Shown: positions 43,265 to 53,476, counted from the stretch's first letter. The stretch is DNA of 64,000 nucleotides from Afipia sp. (GCA_017308595.1 JAFKER010000005.1:816950-880949), one strand, 5' to 3'. A program made the numbers and translations. The notes: generated by a model not told the origin, from the letters alone.

Positions 43265-44638
43265 ATGGATGCAATTTCAGCGAAGCTGCCACCCGGCACG
43301 GATGGACTTCCGCCCGAGCGCAGGCGGTGGGCTGTTCTGGCGATCTTCACGGCGCTTGCAATGGCCGCGCTCGACACCGCCATTGCCAATATCGCGCTTC
43401 CGGCGATTGCCGCCGATCTCAATACGACGCCCGCGGACGTGATCTGGGTCGTCAACGTCTATCAGATCGCGATGGTCACAACCTTGCTGCCATTCGCCGC
43501 TCTGGGCGAGATCATCGGCCATCAGCGCATTTACCTATGGGGCCTGTTGCTGTTCACCGTTGCGTCGCTCGCCTGCGCTTTGGCGTGGTCGCTGCCGACG
43601 CTGCTGATCGCCCGCGTTTTGCAAGGACTGGGGGCCGCGGGGGTGATGAGCGTCAACACGGCGCTGGTCCGGTTCGTTTATCCATCCAATCTTCATGGGC
43701 GCGGCTTCGGCAATAACGCGCTGGTGGTCGCCACCGCATTCACCCTCGGTCCGGCGCTTGCATCCGGCATTCTGGCGGTGGCATCGTGGCCCTGGCTGTT
43801 TGCGATCAACATTCCCTTTGGTGTGGCGGCGATGCTGATCGGCATGAAGACGCTGCCGCCGACGCCGCGCGCCGCTCACGCCTTCGATATTCCGGGCGCG
43901 CTGCTGACCTCGATCAGTCTCTGTCTTTTCATCGTGGGAATTGGCAGCGCCGCACATAAGGCCTCAGGATTGGCTGTCGCCCTCGAACTCGCCGGGGCCG
44001 TGATTTTCGGCGCATTGCTGATCCGCAGGCAGGCGGGACATCCGGCTCCCATGCTGCCGGTCGATCTGTTCCGCAGGCCGATGTTCTCGCTGTCTGTCGC
44101 TACGGCTGTGTGTACGTTCGCGGTGCAGGGCCTCGCATTCGTATCCCTTCCGTTTTACTTCGAGGACATGCTGCACCGGACCCAGGTCGAGACCGGATTT
44201 TTCATGATGCCATGGTCGATCGTGGTCGGCATCATGGCGCCAATCGCGGGCCGGCTGTCGGATCGCCATTCCGCGGGCATGTTGGGCGGTCTCGGGTTGC
44301 TGCTGCTTGCAATCGGAATGGCGTTGCTCGCGACACTGCCGCCGTCGCCGAGCGTGACCGATATCGTCTGGCGCATGGCGATTTGCGGCTGCGGTTTCGG
44401 CTTCTTCCAGTCGCCGAACATGAAAGCCATCATGGGCAGCGCGCCGGCCGGACGCAGCGGCGGCGCAAGCGGCATTGTCGCCACCGCCCGCCTGATCGGG
44501 CAGACCACGGGCGCTGCGCTGGCGGCGCTGTGTTTTGCGCTCGCCGATCGTGAAGGTGCGACGCTGGCGCTTGCGCTCGGGGCGGGCTTCGGCGCCCTCG
44601 GCTGCGTCATGAGTTTCATGCGCCTCACGGTGCGTTGA
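43265..44638 (+). CDS. MFS drug/solute exporter (DHA2 family)
   Basis: A 457-residue protein with about 14 membrane helices, the DHA2 (EmrB/QacA) architecture. Motif pieces are A-A-L-D-T-A-I-A-N-I-A-L-P near residue 36 and L-G-E-I-I-G-H-Q-R-I-Y near 78, followed by R-V-L-Q-G-L-G-A-A-G-V near 118. It is expected to export compounds by proton exchange. No adapter gene or regulator accompanies it. It starts 163 bases after the channel-like gene. Confidence 0.85.
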   Translation: MDAISAKLPPGTDGLPPERRRWAVLAIFTALAMAALDTAIANIALPAIAADLNTTPADVIWVVNVYQIAMVTTLLPFAALGEIIGHQRIYLWGLLLFTVASLACALAWSLPTLLIARVLQGLGAAGVMSVNTALVRFVYPSNLHGRGFGNNALVVATAFTLGPALASGILAVASWPWLFAINIPFGVAAMLIGMKTLPPTPRAAHAFDIPGALLTSISLCLFIVGIGSAAHKASGLAVALELAGAVIFGALLIRRQAGHPAPMLPVDLFRRPMFSLSVATAVCTFAVQGLAFVSLPFYFEDMLHRTQVETGFFMMPWSIVVGIMAPIAGRLSDRHSAGMLGGLGLLLLAIGMALLATLPPSPSVTDIVWRMAICGCGFGFFQSPNMKAIMGSAPAGRSGGASGIVATARLIGQTTGAALAALCFALADREGATLALALGAGFGALGCVMSFMRLTVR

Positions 44639-44691
44639 CGCTCCTCATTTTCCGGCATACCGATTGTTCAAAGAAACAGTCGTGAAGGGAG

Positions 44692-45486
44692 ATGCCAGTG
44701 TCAGATCAGCCGGTGCTTTTGAAAGTTGATGGACCGATCGCGCGCATCGTTTTCAACCGCCCCAAGGTTCTGAATGCGCTGAGCGTGGACGCCGCGAATG
44801 CATTTCTCGCAGCCTGCGAGAGCATTGCCGCGGACAAGGGAAATCGCGTCATTGTCATTGCGGGTGAGGGACGCGCCTTCATGGCAGGCGGCGATATTTC
44901 CGCATTCCAGGGACCGGCGGATCAGGTGCGGGCGCATGTGCCGACCATTATGGAGCCGCTGCACGAGGGTCTCGAAATTCTGGCAGGCTTGCCGCAGCCC
45001 GTGATTGCGAGCCTGCACGGCGCGGTCGCCGGGGCCGGTATGAGCATCGCGCTCGCCACGGATCTGGCGATCGCCGCCGACACTGCAATTTTTACGCTGG
45101 CCTATTCGAAACTCGGCACCAGCCCGGACGGATCCTCGTCATGGACGCTGCCGCGGCTTGTGGGCCTGCGCAAGGCAATGGAAATCGCATTGTTGTCGGA
45201 TGTTTACGACGCGCAGGAAGCGCTGCGTCTCGGTCTCGTCAACCGGGTTGTGCCGGCTGCCGATCTCGCAAGCGAGACCGACAAACTCGCGCGCCGTCTT
45301 GCCGATGGGCCGACTTTCGCATTCGGTCAGACCAAGGCGCTGCTGCGCGGGTCCCTCGACAATTCGCTGCATGACCAGCTTGCGGCGGAAGCTGCGGGGT
45401 TTGGCGCGTGCATCGGCACGAAGGATTTCGCGGAAGGCGTCAATGCATTCCTCTCGAAGCGGCAGCCGACGTTCGAGGGGAAGTAA
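44692..45486 (+). CDS. Enoyl-CoA hydratase/isomerase family protein
   Basis: A 264-residue crotonase-fold enzyme. The oxyanion hole loops are F-M-A-G-G-D-I-S-A-F near residue 63 and H-G-A-V-A-G-A-G-M-S near 105. The later loop reads S-K-L-G-T-S-P-D-G-S-S-S-W, with Asp where one catalytic Glu is usual, so it may be an isomerase-type or other crotonase rather than a classic hydratase. It likely acts on acyl-CoA in fatty acid or aromatic catabolism. GTG 44698 is an alternative start. Its stop directly abuts that of the next, convergent gene. Confidence 0.85.
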   Translation: MPVSDQPVLLKVDGPIARIVFNRPKVLNALSVDAANAFLAACESIAADKGNRVIVIAGEGRAFMAGGDISAFQGPADQVRAHVPTIMEPLHEGLEILAGLPQPVIASLHGAVAGAGMSIALATDLAIAADTAIFTLAYSKLGTSPDGSSSWTLPRLVGLRKAMEIALLSDVYDAQEALRLGLVNRVVPAADLASETDKLARRLADGPTFAFGQTKALLRGSLDNSLHDQLAAEAAGFGACIGTKDFAEGVNAFLSKRQPTFEGK

Positions 45487-46611
45487 CTAGGCCGCCGGTG
45501 CTGCAGCCGCCGCAGGTTTCTGCGGCGGACCGATCAGCCACTTCGTCAGCCAGCGCCGGCTGGGATTCTCTACCATTGCGTATGAGATACGGCCGACGAT
45601 CAGCACCAGCAGCGAAATCGCGGCGACCAGCAAAAGCTGTGGCCCGAGGCCGATGGTCTTTGACACCTGCGAGATCAGGATCATTCCGATCGCATAATGG
45701 TAGAGATAGATCGAGTAGCTGCATTCGCCGATCCAGACGAGCGGGCGGACTTCGAGAAGGCCGACCGCTGACGGCCTTGTCGACAGCAGCCAGAACAGGA
45801 TTAGAAATGACAGCCCTGCGGCGCTGGCGATCACGGGATCCCGCCCGATCATGGCGTAATTGGTGCTGACGCGTGCGATCAGCACGTACATGACGGCGAG
45901 CATGATGAGTGCTGCATCTTTGGTGAGGCGCTCCTTGTAAAGTTCATAGAACACCGCGCCAGCAGCAAACCACGGCATATAGTCCGGAATGAACAGTGCA
46001 TCGAAGACGCCGTTGTATCCGGGCATCACACGCCGAAGCAGCGCGCGGGCGATGTAGATGACGACCGTGAAGATCACAAGATTGCGCGCGAGCCTGTCGC
46101 GCGGAAGCAGCCAAAACAGGATCGCCGCGATCATGTAGAACCGGATTTCGACCACCAGCGACCAGTAAACGCCGGTGACGAAATCCACCTTCGGAAATAG
46201 TCCCGACCATAGCGATGTCGGCGTCAGTGTCAGCGACGGCAGGAAGTTCGGCCAGAACTGGCGGCGGGTGAGCGCGAACGGTGAGTCCGACCAGTTCAGC
46301 AGGAAGAACGTGAGCACGGCCGAGACGATCAGCGCCGGCCAGATGCGGACGAATCTGCGGATCGCGAAGTCGATAACGGATCGCGACGATTCCAGTGTCA
46401 TCGCAATGACGAAGCCCGAGATGATGAAGAACAGCTCGACGCCCATGTATCCGTACTTGAAGATCAGCGTGTTGTTGAATGTCTCGCCATAGGGATACAG
46501 CGTCGATTTGTAGTAGAATGACTCCAGATGGTAGAAATAGTGGAAGCCCATCACCAGCAGGATGGCGACACCGCGCAGGCCGTCGAGAGCGTGGAGGCGG
46601 TGGCTGACCAT
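45487..46611 (-). CDS. OafA-type membrane acyltransferase (acyltransferase 3 family)
   Basis: A 374-residue inner-membrane protein, from ATG 46611. It starts with R-L-H-A-L-D-G-L-R-G-V-A-I-L-L-V-M-G-F-H, whose His and Arg match the catalytic set of the family, and has about ten membrane helices, with I-R-R-F-V-R-I-W-P-A-L near residue 87. Enzymes of this type add acetyl or other acyl groups to polysaccharides or lipids of the envelope. The substrate is unknown. There is no polysaccharide gene cluster nearby. Confidence 0.85.
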   Translation of the reverse strand: MVSHRLHALDGLRGVAILLVMGFHYFYHLESFYYKSTLYPYGETFNNTLIFKYGYMGVELFFIISGFVIAMTLESSRSVIDFAIRRFVRIWPALIVSAVLTFFLLNWSDSPFALTRRQFWPNFLPSLTLTPTSLWSGLFPKVDFVTGVYWSLVVEIRFYMIAAILFWLLPRDRLARNLVIFTVVIYIARALLRRVMPGYNGVFDALFIPDYMPWFAAGAVFYELYKERLTKDAALIMLAVMYVLIARVSTNYAMIGRDPVIASAAGLSFLILFWLLSTRPSAVGLLEVRPLVWIGECSYSIYLYHYAIGMILISQVSKTIGLGPQLLLVAAISLLVLIVGRISYAMVENPSRRWLTKWLIGPPQKPAAAAAPAA

Positions 46612-46782
46612 GATGTGCGGTTCCTGACCGGTGGCGCGGCTTTCACCCGCCGCCGCTGACCTTCCTTGTCGCGTCACATTTTGTCAATTTGTGCGCCGAA
46701 AGCTTGCGCCTCAACACCCTTCCGTTAACGCACGACATGGCTTAAAGCACGGCCGAAACTCAGTTCCGGATGCCGCGCACCT

Positions 46783-48405
46783 ATGATTCGTCTCGACAAT
46801 ATCAGCAAGCAGAATGGCCACCAGATTCTCTTTATCGAGGCGTCCGCGGCGCTCCAGCGCGGCGAGAAGGTCGGGCTGGTCGGTCCCAATGGCGCAGGCA
46901 AGACGACTTTGTTCCGGATGATCACAGGCCGCGAACTGCCCGATGAAGGGCAGGTTTCCGTCGATCGTGGGGTGACCATCGGCTACTTCAGCCAGGACGT
47001 CGGCGAGATGTCGGGCCGCAGCGCCGTGTCCGAGGTGATGGACGGCGCAGGTCCGGTGAGCGCGGTTGCAGCCGAATTGAAGGAACTGGAAGCCGCAATG
47101 GCGGATCCGGATCGCGCCGATGAGATGGAAGCGATCATCGAGCAGTACGGTGAGGTTCAGCACAGGTTCGAGGAACTCGATGGTTACGCGCTTGAGGGCC
47201 GTGCGCGCGAAGTTCTTGCCGGTCTCAGTTTTAGCCAGGAGATGATGGACGGCGATGTCGGCGCGCTGTCCGGCGGCTGGAAAATGCGCGTGGCGCTGGC
47301 CCGCATTCTGTTGATGCGCCCCGACGCCATGCTGCTTGACGAACCGAGCAACCATCTCGACCTTGAAAGTCTGATCTGGCTTGAAGAGTTTCTGAAGGGA
47401 TACGAGGGCGTGCTGCTGATGACCTCGCATGACCGCGAGTTCATGAACCGCATCGTCACCAAGATCGTCGAGATCGACGGCGGCGGATTGACATCGTATT
47501 CCGGCAACTACGAGTTCTATGAACAGCAGCGTGCTGTCAGCGAGAAACAGCAGCAGGCGCAATTCGAGCGCCAGCAGGCGATGCTTGCCAAGGAGATCAA
47601 ATTTATCGAACGGTTCAAAGCGCGCGCGTCTCATGCCGCGCAAGTTCAGAGCCGTGTGAAGAAGCTGGACAAGATCGAACGGGTCGAGCCGCCCAAGCGC
47701 CGCCAGACGATTGCGTTTGACTTTCTGCCCGCGCCGCGCTCCGGCGAAGATGTTGTCAGCTTGAAGAACGTTCATAAGAGCTATGGCAGCCGTAGGATCT
47801 ATGAGGGACTGGATTTCCAGATTCGCCGCAGGGAGCGGTGGTGCGTGATGGGAATCAATGGCGCGGGGAAGTCCACCCTGCTGAAGCTTGTTACGGGCTC
47901 GGCAGAACCTGACAACGGCACTGTCGCGCTGGGAAGCAGCGTGAAGATGGGTTACTTCGCTCAGCATGCGATGGACCTGCTCGATGGCGAGCGGACTGTC
48001 TTTGAGGAGCTTGAGTATTCATTTCCTCAAGCCGGGCAGGGCTCGCTTCGCGCACTCGCGGGTTGTTTCGGATTTTCCGGCGATGATGTCGAGAAGAGAT
48101 GCCGGGTGCTGTCGGGCGGCGAGAAGGCGCGGCTTGTGATGGCGAAAATGCTGTTCGATCCGCCAAACCTCCTGGTGCTGGACGAGCCAACCAACCATCT
48201 CGACATGGCCACGAAGGAAATGCTGATCACTGCGCTCTCGCAATACGAAGGCACCATGCTGTTCGTTTCGCATGACCGGCATTTTCTGGCCGCACTGTCG
48301 AACCGGGTGCTGGAACTAACGCCCGAGGGCATTCATCAATATGGTGGCGGCTACACGGAATATGTCGCGCGCACCGGCCACGAAGCGCCCGGCTTGCATA
48401 GCTGA
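46783..48405 (+). CDS. ABC-F family ATPase
   Basis: A 540-residue soluble protein with two ABC cassettes and no membrane domain. The Walker A motifs are G-P-N-G-A-G-K-T-T near residue 35 and G-I-N-G-A-G-K-S-T near 358. The signatures are L-S-G-G-W-K-M-R-V and L-S-G-G-E-K-A-R-L, with Walker B L-D-E-P-S-N-H-L-D and L-D-E-P-T-N-H-L-D. The charged linker between them includes E-Q-Q-R-A-V-S-E-K-Q-Q. ABC-F proteins act on ribosomes. I cannot tell which subgroup (Uup/YbiT/EttA) this is. Confidence 0.9.
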   Translation: MIRLDNISKQNGHQILFIEASAALQRGEKVGLVGPNGAGKTTLFRMITGRELPDEGQVSVDRGVTIGYFSQDVGEMSGRSAVSEVMDGAGPVSAVAAELKELEAAMADPDRADEMEAIIEQYGEVQHRFEELDGYALEGRAREVLAGLSFSQEMMDGDVGALSGGWKMRVALARILLMRPDAMLLDEPSNHLDLESLIWLEEFLKGYEGVLLMTSHDREFMNRIVTKIVEIDGGGLTSYSGNYEFYEQQRAVSEKQQQAQFERQQAMLAKEIKFIERFKARASHAAQVQSRVKKLDKIERVEPPKRRQTIAFDFLPAPRSGEDVVSLKNVHKSYGSRRIYEGLDFQIRRRERWCVMGINGAGKSTLLKLVTGSAEPDNGTVALGSSVKMGYFAQHAMDLLDGERTVFEELEYSFPQAGQGSLRALAGCFGFSGDDVEKRCRVLSGGEKARLVMAKMLFDPPNLLVLDEPTNHLDMATKEMLITALSQYEGTMLFVSHDRHFLAALSNRVLELTPEGIHQYGGGYTEYVARTGHEAPGLHS

Positions 48406-48425
48406 TTGCCGCCTCGTGCCGCCAG

Positions 48426-49661
48426 CTATTGCGTCTGGAGGGCCATGGGAGGCTCGGACGGGCGTATCAGCGCAAACGCAATCTGAACGATGCCAGCCGT
48501 CAGGCCGATGGTGACGCCGGCTTGCCACGCCAGCGTGTAGGAGCCGAGCGAGTCATAGATCAGGCCGCCGCCGAGTGCGCCGAGGAAGCTGCCAAGCTGA
48601 TGGCTCATGAAGGCAAGGCCGGCGATCATCGCCTGCCACTTCAATCCGAACATCTCGACGATAGCCCCCGCAACCAGCGGACCGACGCCGAGCCACAGAA
48701 ATCCCATCAAAGCTGCGAAGATCAGGGTCGTCGTTGGCGTCGGTACCTGCATGAAGTACCAGCCCAGAATAAGAGATCGCGAGAAATAGATTCCCCCTAA
48801 CAGCGCGAGCTTGTTCCACCTGCCGCCAGCCCAGCCGAAGAACAGGCTGCCGATCACATTGAAACCGCCGATGACGCCGAGTGTCTGCGCACTCAGCATC
48901 GGGTCCATACCGCAGATGGCCAGATAAGTCGGCAGGTGCGTCGTGAGAAAGACGAGCTGCATTCCGCAGACGAAATAGGCCATCGTCATCACGATGAACG
49001 ATACGTTTCCCAGCGCGCGCCCGATGACGGCCTTTGCGGAAACTCCATCGATGTCATTGGAAGGTGCTGGCGGGAGCGGGAGCTTGTCTACCTTTCCGGC
49101 GAACCATGTCGCGGGGATCAGTGCCAGCGACAGAATGATAAAACCCGCAATGCCGATACGCCAGCCATACTCTTGGTTGAGAGCCTGACCGAGCGGCGCT
49201 GCGATCAGTGCACCCAGCGATCCCGCAGCGGACACGATGCCGAGAACAAGACTTCGCGACGACGTTGGAACGGATCGCGCTGCAACAGCCATGCTGACGG
49301 ACGAGGCGATGCAGGACAGCGATGTACCGATCAGCACGCCCGCACCGATCATGATGCTGAGAAAACCCTGCGATGCTGCCATCAGCACAAGACCGGCAAT
49401 GAAGAGTCCCGCGCCGATCAGCACGACGGGCCGGAATCCATAGCGCGCGGCATAAGCGCCAGCGATCGGCTGGGTGAAGCCCCAAGCCAAATTCTGGATT
49501 GCGATCGCGACAGTGAATTCAGAAATCGAAATGCCAATGTCGCGGGTCAGCGGCTGCATGAAGATGCCGAGGCTTTGCCTGATGCCCATGCTGAGGGTCA
49601 GCATCAGCGACGCACCGAGCAAAATAGGGAAAGCCGGGCGAAGCGCTCGCAGCGACGTCAT
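48426..49661 (-). CDS. MFS transporter (12-TM)
   Basis: A 411-residue protein from ATG 49661, which has AAGGAACG upstream. It has about twelve membrane helices and resembles oxalate/formate or monocarboxylate-type MFS permeases, with G-A-Y-A-A-R-Y-G-F-R-P-V-V-L-I-G near residue 63 and a central charged loop after about residue 190. The substrate is not evident. It is convergent with the ABC-F gene, with stop codons 20 bases apart. Confidence 0.8.
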   Translation of the reverse strand: MTSLRALRPAFPILLGASLMLTLSMGIRQSLGIFMQPLTRDIGISISEFTVAIAIQNLAWGFTQPIAGAYAARYGFRPVVLIGAGLFIAGLVLMAASQGFLSIMIGAGVLIGTSLSCIASSVSMAVAARSVPTSSRSLVLGIVSAAGSLGALIAAPLGQALNQEYGWRIGIAGFIILSLALIPATWFAGKVDKLPLPPAPSNDIDGVSAKAVIGRALGNVSFIVMTMAYFVCGMQLVFLTTHLPTYLAICGMDPMLSAQTLGVIGGFNVIGSLFFGWAGGRWNKLALLGGIYFSRSLILGWYFMQVPTPTTTLIFAALMGFLWLGVGPLVAGAIVEMFGLKWQAMIAGLAFMSHQLGSFLGALGGGLIYDSLGSYTLAWQAGVTIGLTAGIVQIAFALIRPSEPPMALQTQ

Positions 49662-49888
49662 GAGATGGCGTTCCTTTTTTGCTTTGCTTTTTCCCGTATC
49701 CGGTTTGGCGGACTGCCTCTCTGGATTGAGGCCGGAACATGATACTGTCAACTGATGGTGAAGCAGGGCAGTCATCATCTCGTGCTTGCCGATGCCTTGT
49801 TCAGGTTTTGAAATTCTGATCGCGTGGCGTACAAGGCCCATCAGAGGCGTGGTTGCTTATATTGAGGCCGGCACACGCCGTTCCGAAT

Positions 49889-50893
49889 ATGGATAAAGCA
49901 TTGGAATATAATCATATTTTTTCCGTCGCCCCGATGATGGATTGGACAGACAGGCATTGCCGCGTCTTCCATCGTCTCTTGTCGCGGCGCGCTCGGCTTT
50001 ACACCGAGATGCTGACGACCGGCGCTGTCATCCATGGCGACCGTCAGCGGCTGCTTGGCTTCGATGCCAGCGAGCATCCAGTTGCGCTTCAGATCGGTGG
50101 CTCGAATCCGCGCGATCTCGCCGAGAGCGCACGTATCGGAGAAGGTTTCGGCTACGATGAGATCAATCTCAATGTCGGCTGTCCGTCGGATCGCGTGAAG
50201 GACGGCCGGTTCGGCGCGTGCCTGATGGCGGAGCCGCAACTCGTGGCTGAAGGCGTTGCGGCGATGAAGCAGGCCGTCAAAATTCCGGTCACGGTAAAGT
50301 GCCGCATCGGTATCGACGATCAGGATCCTGAAGTGGCGCTTGATACGCTGAGCCGCGCGGTGATTGCTGCAGGCTCTGACGCACTGGTGGTTCATGCGCG
50401 TAAAGCGTGGCTGAATGGATTATCGCCGAAGGAAAACCGCGATATCCCGCCGCTCGACTATGATCGTGTTTATCGGCTCAAGGCTGCGTTGCCCGGTGTT
50501 CCGGTGATCATCAATGGCGGCATCGCGACCATCGCGGCGGCAAAGCAGCATCTGACGCATGTCGACGGCGCGATGCTAGGACGCGCAGCTTATCAGGAGC
50601 CGTGGCGGCTGCTGAGTGTTGATCCTGAAATGTACGGCGAGCCTGCGCCACATGCGACCATGCATGAAGCCATCGAAGCCTTGATGCCTTACATCGAACG
50701 CGAGCTTGCAGCCGGCACCAGACTTCACTCGATTACGCGGCATCTGGTTGGCGCGTTTCACGGCGTACCGGGGGCTCGGGCGTTTCGGCGTTATCTTGCG
50801 GAGGTCTGTACCAGGCCGGAAGCGGGGACGGAGGCGTTGCGTGGCGCGCTCCGAACCGTCGAGGAGCGTTCGGTCGCTCCGATCGCCGCGTGA
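49889..50893 (+). CDS. dusA: tRNA-dihydrouridine(20/20a) synthase
   Basis: A 334-residue flavoenzyme, taken from ATG 49889, which begins close to the barrel; the frame opens at TTG 49853. It has the Dus TIM barrel: V-A-P-M-M-D-W-T-D near residue 13, Y-D-E-I-N-L-N-V-G-C-P-S near 95 with the catalytic Cys, V-K-C-R-I-G-I near 145, and V-H-A-R-K-A-W near 180. The M-D-W-T-D-R-H-C-R and P-K-E-N-R-x-I-P-P-L-D-Y segments are typical of DusA. It reduces uridine in the tRNA D-loop. Confidence 0.92.
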   Translation: MDKALEYNHIFSVAPMMDWTDRHCRVFHRLLSRRARLYTEMLTTGAVIHGDRQRLLGFDASEHPVALQIGGSNPRDLAESARIGEGFGYDEINLNVGCPSDRVKDGRFGACLMAEPQLVAEGVAAMKQAVKIPVTVKCRIGIDDQDPEVALDTLSRAVIAAGSDALVVHARKAWLNGLSPKENRDIPPLDYDRVYRLKAALPGVPVIINGGIATIAAAKQHLTHVDGAMLGRAAYQEPWRLLSVDPEMYGEPAPHATMHEAIEALMPYIERELAAGTRLHSITRHLVGAFHGVPGARAFRRYLAEVCTRPEAGTEALRGALRTVEERSVAPIAA

Positions 50894-50894
50894 T

Positions 50895-51410
50895 TCAGGG
50901 GTATCCGCGCAGCATCAGTTTGTCGGGGCGGACCTCCCAGCTTTCCAGCCGGTTCAGAAAGCTCATGCCCAGCAGATTGGATTTCATCTGACCGCGCGGC
51001 ACCACGAGCGCGGGGACCGATCGCTCGACAAGCTTGCCGACGGAAAGCCGATCCAATGTCAGCCGCGCGGCACGGACGCGGCCGCCGGCGGTTTCGACAT
51101 CCACGCTGTAGTCCAGCAGTTCCAGCGGCAGGCCCGCGGCCTTGGCCGTCTCGTAGGTCAGCACCACAGACGTGGCGCCGGTGTCGATCACCATCGGGGT
51201 GCTGACACCATTGATCTTCGCCCGCAATGAAAACTCGCCGCTATCGCTGCGCGCGATCTCAACCGCGCGGACCGGCTTTGATTTTGCCGCGTGATCCGTC
51301 ACGCGGATCAGGGCGCCCTTGACGCTGGCGAACGCGACTGGATTCGAGATCGACAGCAGAAAACCGACGGCCGAGACCACAAGCGCAACGATCATCAATC
51401 CGCGCATCAT
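50895..51410 (-). CDS. Retropepsin-like aspartic protease (TIGR02281 family)
   Basis: A 171-residue protein from ATG 51410 (or the next codon, 51407). One N-terminal membrane helix (I-V-A-L-V-V-S-A-V-G-F-L-L) is followed by a single aspartic protease domain with the active site V-I-D-T-G-A-T-S-V-V-L near residue 92 and, at the C-terminus, N-L-L-G-M-S-F-L-N-R-L. The family works as a dimer at the membrane. Its stop codon lies directly next to the dusA end. Confidence 0.85.
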   Translation of the reverse strand: MMRGLMIVALVVSAVGFLLSISNPVAFASVKGALIRVTDHAAKSKPVRAVEIARSDSGEFSLRAKINGVSTPMVIDTGATSVVLTYETAKAAGLPLELLDYSVDVETAGGRVRAARLTLDRLSVGKLVERSVPALVVPRGQMKSNLLGMSFLNRLESWEVRPDKLMLRGYP

Positions 51411-51444
51411 GCAGCACCTGCTTTGTCGAAGGGCGGGGATTGCG

Positions 51445-51657
51445 TCAGGAGCGCGGGGCGGGGATCGGCAGGCCGGCATCCTGCATACGTTGCTGCAGCG
51501 TCGCCATCACGGCCAATCGCTCGCCATTGTCCATCTTGTGCCAGCGCGCAATCTCGGGAAGCGTGCGTCCGCAGCCCAGGCAGAGCTTGGCTTTTGGATC
51601 GATGAAGCACACCGCGATACAGGGTGTTTCTTGCTTCGATGTCGTTTCCTGGTTCAT
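51445..51657 (-). CDS. DUF1289 protein
   Basis: A 70-residue protein with the DUF1289 Cys pattern: T-P-C-I-A-V-C-F-I-D then L-C-L-G-C-G-R-T-L-P-E-I-A-R-W, which could bind a metal. Function is unknown to me. It lies 34 bases before the retropepsin gene on the same strand and is probably co-transcribed with it. Confidence 0.85.
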   Translation of the reverse strand: MNQETTSKQETPCIAVCFIDPKAKLCLGCGRTLPEIARWHKMDNGERLAVMATLQQRMQDAGLPIPAPRS

Positions 51658-51700
51658 GCACGGTAGTGATCGTCATTTTTTATCGCTCGCGCAAGATGCT

Positions 51701-53296
51701 CTAGATACCGGTTCCCGCATTCATGATCGGTTTGTAGCGGGGGCGGCTCTTGTCGCCGGTCATTCCTTCCGGCGGGCGATCCGGTTGCAGCGGCGGGGAA
51801 TCGTCGCGCATCGGGGCAAGGGCGGTCATCACGCGTTCCGGCGGATAAGTGACGATCACCTCGGTGCCGACGCGCAATGTTGATTTGAGTGTGAAAGTGC
51901 CGCCGTGCATATCGATCAGGCTCTTGGCGATCGGAAGACCGAGGCCCGCACCTTGCTCCGCGGACTTGATGGAATTCGATCCCTGACCGAACGAGGCAAG
52001 CACGACGGGGATCTCGTCTTCGGCGATGCCGGAGCCGGTGTCCTTGACGCTGAGATATTGTCCGCCGGAGGCTGTCCAGCCGACCTTGAGCCAGATCTCG
52101 CCGCCGGGCGGAGTGAATTTGATCGAGTTCGAGAGAAGATTCAGGACCACCTGCCGCGTAGCGCGTTCATCGCCCCACAGCTTCGGCATGTCCTGCTCGA
52201 ACACCTCATGAATTGTGATGCCACGGCTGGAAGCGCGCAGTTTCAAGAGATGGTGGCAATCGGCAACGATATGAACCAGCGAGATCGGCTCTTCGTTGAG
52301 TTCGTAGCGTCCGGCCTCAATGCGCGACAGATCAAGAATCTCGTTGATCAGGTTCAAGAGATGCACGCCGGAATTATGAATGTCCGAAGAATAATCCTTG
52401 TAGACCTCAACGGCATGAGGACCGAAGATTTCACTCTTCATTACCTCGGAAAATCCGAGGATGGCATTCAGCGGCGTGCGCAACTCGTGGCTCATCTGCG
52501 CCAGGAATCGCGACTTCGACACGTTTGCGGATTCGGCGCGGTGGCGGGCTTCGTCGGAGATCGCCTTGGCCTGTTCGAGTTCGCCGATCAGTGCGTCCTT
52601 TTCCGCGCGCGCCTCAAGCGTAGCAAGGGTTGTCGAATGCAGGCGATGAGCAAGCAGGCCGAAATAACCCTCCGCGGTAACGGCAAGCGCGGCGAGAATA
52701 TAGTCGTCGAACGTGCCGCGAAGAATAAAGTTCAGGGCGATCGCGCCCGAGACTGGAATGGTCGCGGCAAAGGCCGCAATTGGCAAACTTGCCGCCAGCA
52801 TGCTCGAGACTGCGATCACGAGCAGCATCACGAACAGCATTAATGTGTTTGAGACAACGTCGATGCCCGACGGATGAACCAGGACGACGGTCCATGCCAA
52901 TCCGTAGAGCAGGTCCAGTGCGACAAAGCGCAGCCGCCATTTTTGAGTGATGGTGGGCGAGGAAGATGTGACGGCGAGGAATTTCGAACAGAAGCGGATG
53001 ATGACGCCGTGGATCGCCAAAATCCCTGCAGTCCAGATCACGGCGGTAACGGCGGGAATCCAGAAGCTCGACAAAATGCCGGTCGAGACCACGAGCAGAA
53101 TAACAACCAGCGAGGCCGAGATTCGCGTTTGTGCGTATTGCCGCAGCAGTTCGTGATCGAAAGCGGGGCGGGTTCCGCTGGTGGACGTCAAGCGGTCGCG
53201 TGCTTCACGGACGCGTTGCGAGGCTGCCCGGCGATTCCGCGCCGGCATTTCCGCCGATGTCGCGGAAAGTTCTCTCGTGTCGGCGGGGTCATTCAT
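51701..53296 (-). CDS. Membrane sensor histidine kinase (PdhS/DivJ-type core)
   Basis: A 531-residue kinase from ATG 53296. About six membrane helices lie between residues 60 and 215, with no large periplasmic loop, so it may sense the membrane or lipids. A coiled coil leads to the H-box F-L-A-Q-M-S-H-E-L-R-T-P-L-N-A-I, then the N-box N-L-L-S-N-S-I-K-F-T and G-box G-A-G-L-G-L-P-I. The core is close to that of the 36590-39046 kinase. The partner regulator is not adjacent. It may feed a cell-cycle phosphorelay, as do relatives in this order. Confidence 0.82.
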   Translation of the reverse strand: MNDPADTRELSATSAEMPARNRRAASQRVREARDRLTSTSGTRPAFDHELLRQYAQTRISASLVVILLVVSTGILSSFWIPAVTAVIWTAGILAIHGVIIRFCSKFLAVTSSSPTITQKWRLRFVALDLLYGLAWTVVLVHPSGIDVVSNTLMLFVMLLVIAVSSMLAASLPIAAFAATIPVSGAIALNFILRGTFDDYILAALAVTAEGYFGLLAHRLHSTTLATLEARAEKDALIGELEQAKAISDEARHRAESANVSKSRFLAQMSHELRTPLNAILGFSEVMKSEIFGPHAVEVYKDYSSDIHNSGVHLLNLINEILDLSRIEAGRYELNEEPISLVHIVADCHHLLKLRASSRGITIHEVFEQDMPKLWGDERATRQVVLNLLSNSIKFTPPGGEIWLKVGWTASGGQYLSVKDTGSGIAEDEIPVVLASFGQGSNSIKSAEQGAGLGLPIAKSLIDMHGGTFTLKSTLRVGTEVIVTYPPERVMTALAPMRDDSPPLQPDRPPEGMTGDKSRPRYKPIMNAGTGI

Positions 53297-53476
53297 ACTT
53301 ACGCAACAAATCCCGAACAAATGCCAATGGCGCGCCTCGCCGCGCGCATATCTCTGCCCGCTATTTTTGGCGCTAAATCATTAAGAGCTGGCTTAAAGGT
53401 CAATTTAATCGGGTTAAGAAAGTATGAATCCGGCGGCTGTGGAACGATGCTGTCCACATCGTCCAATGCCGCAAGC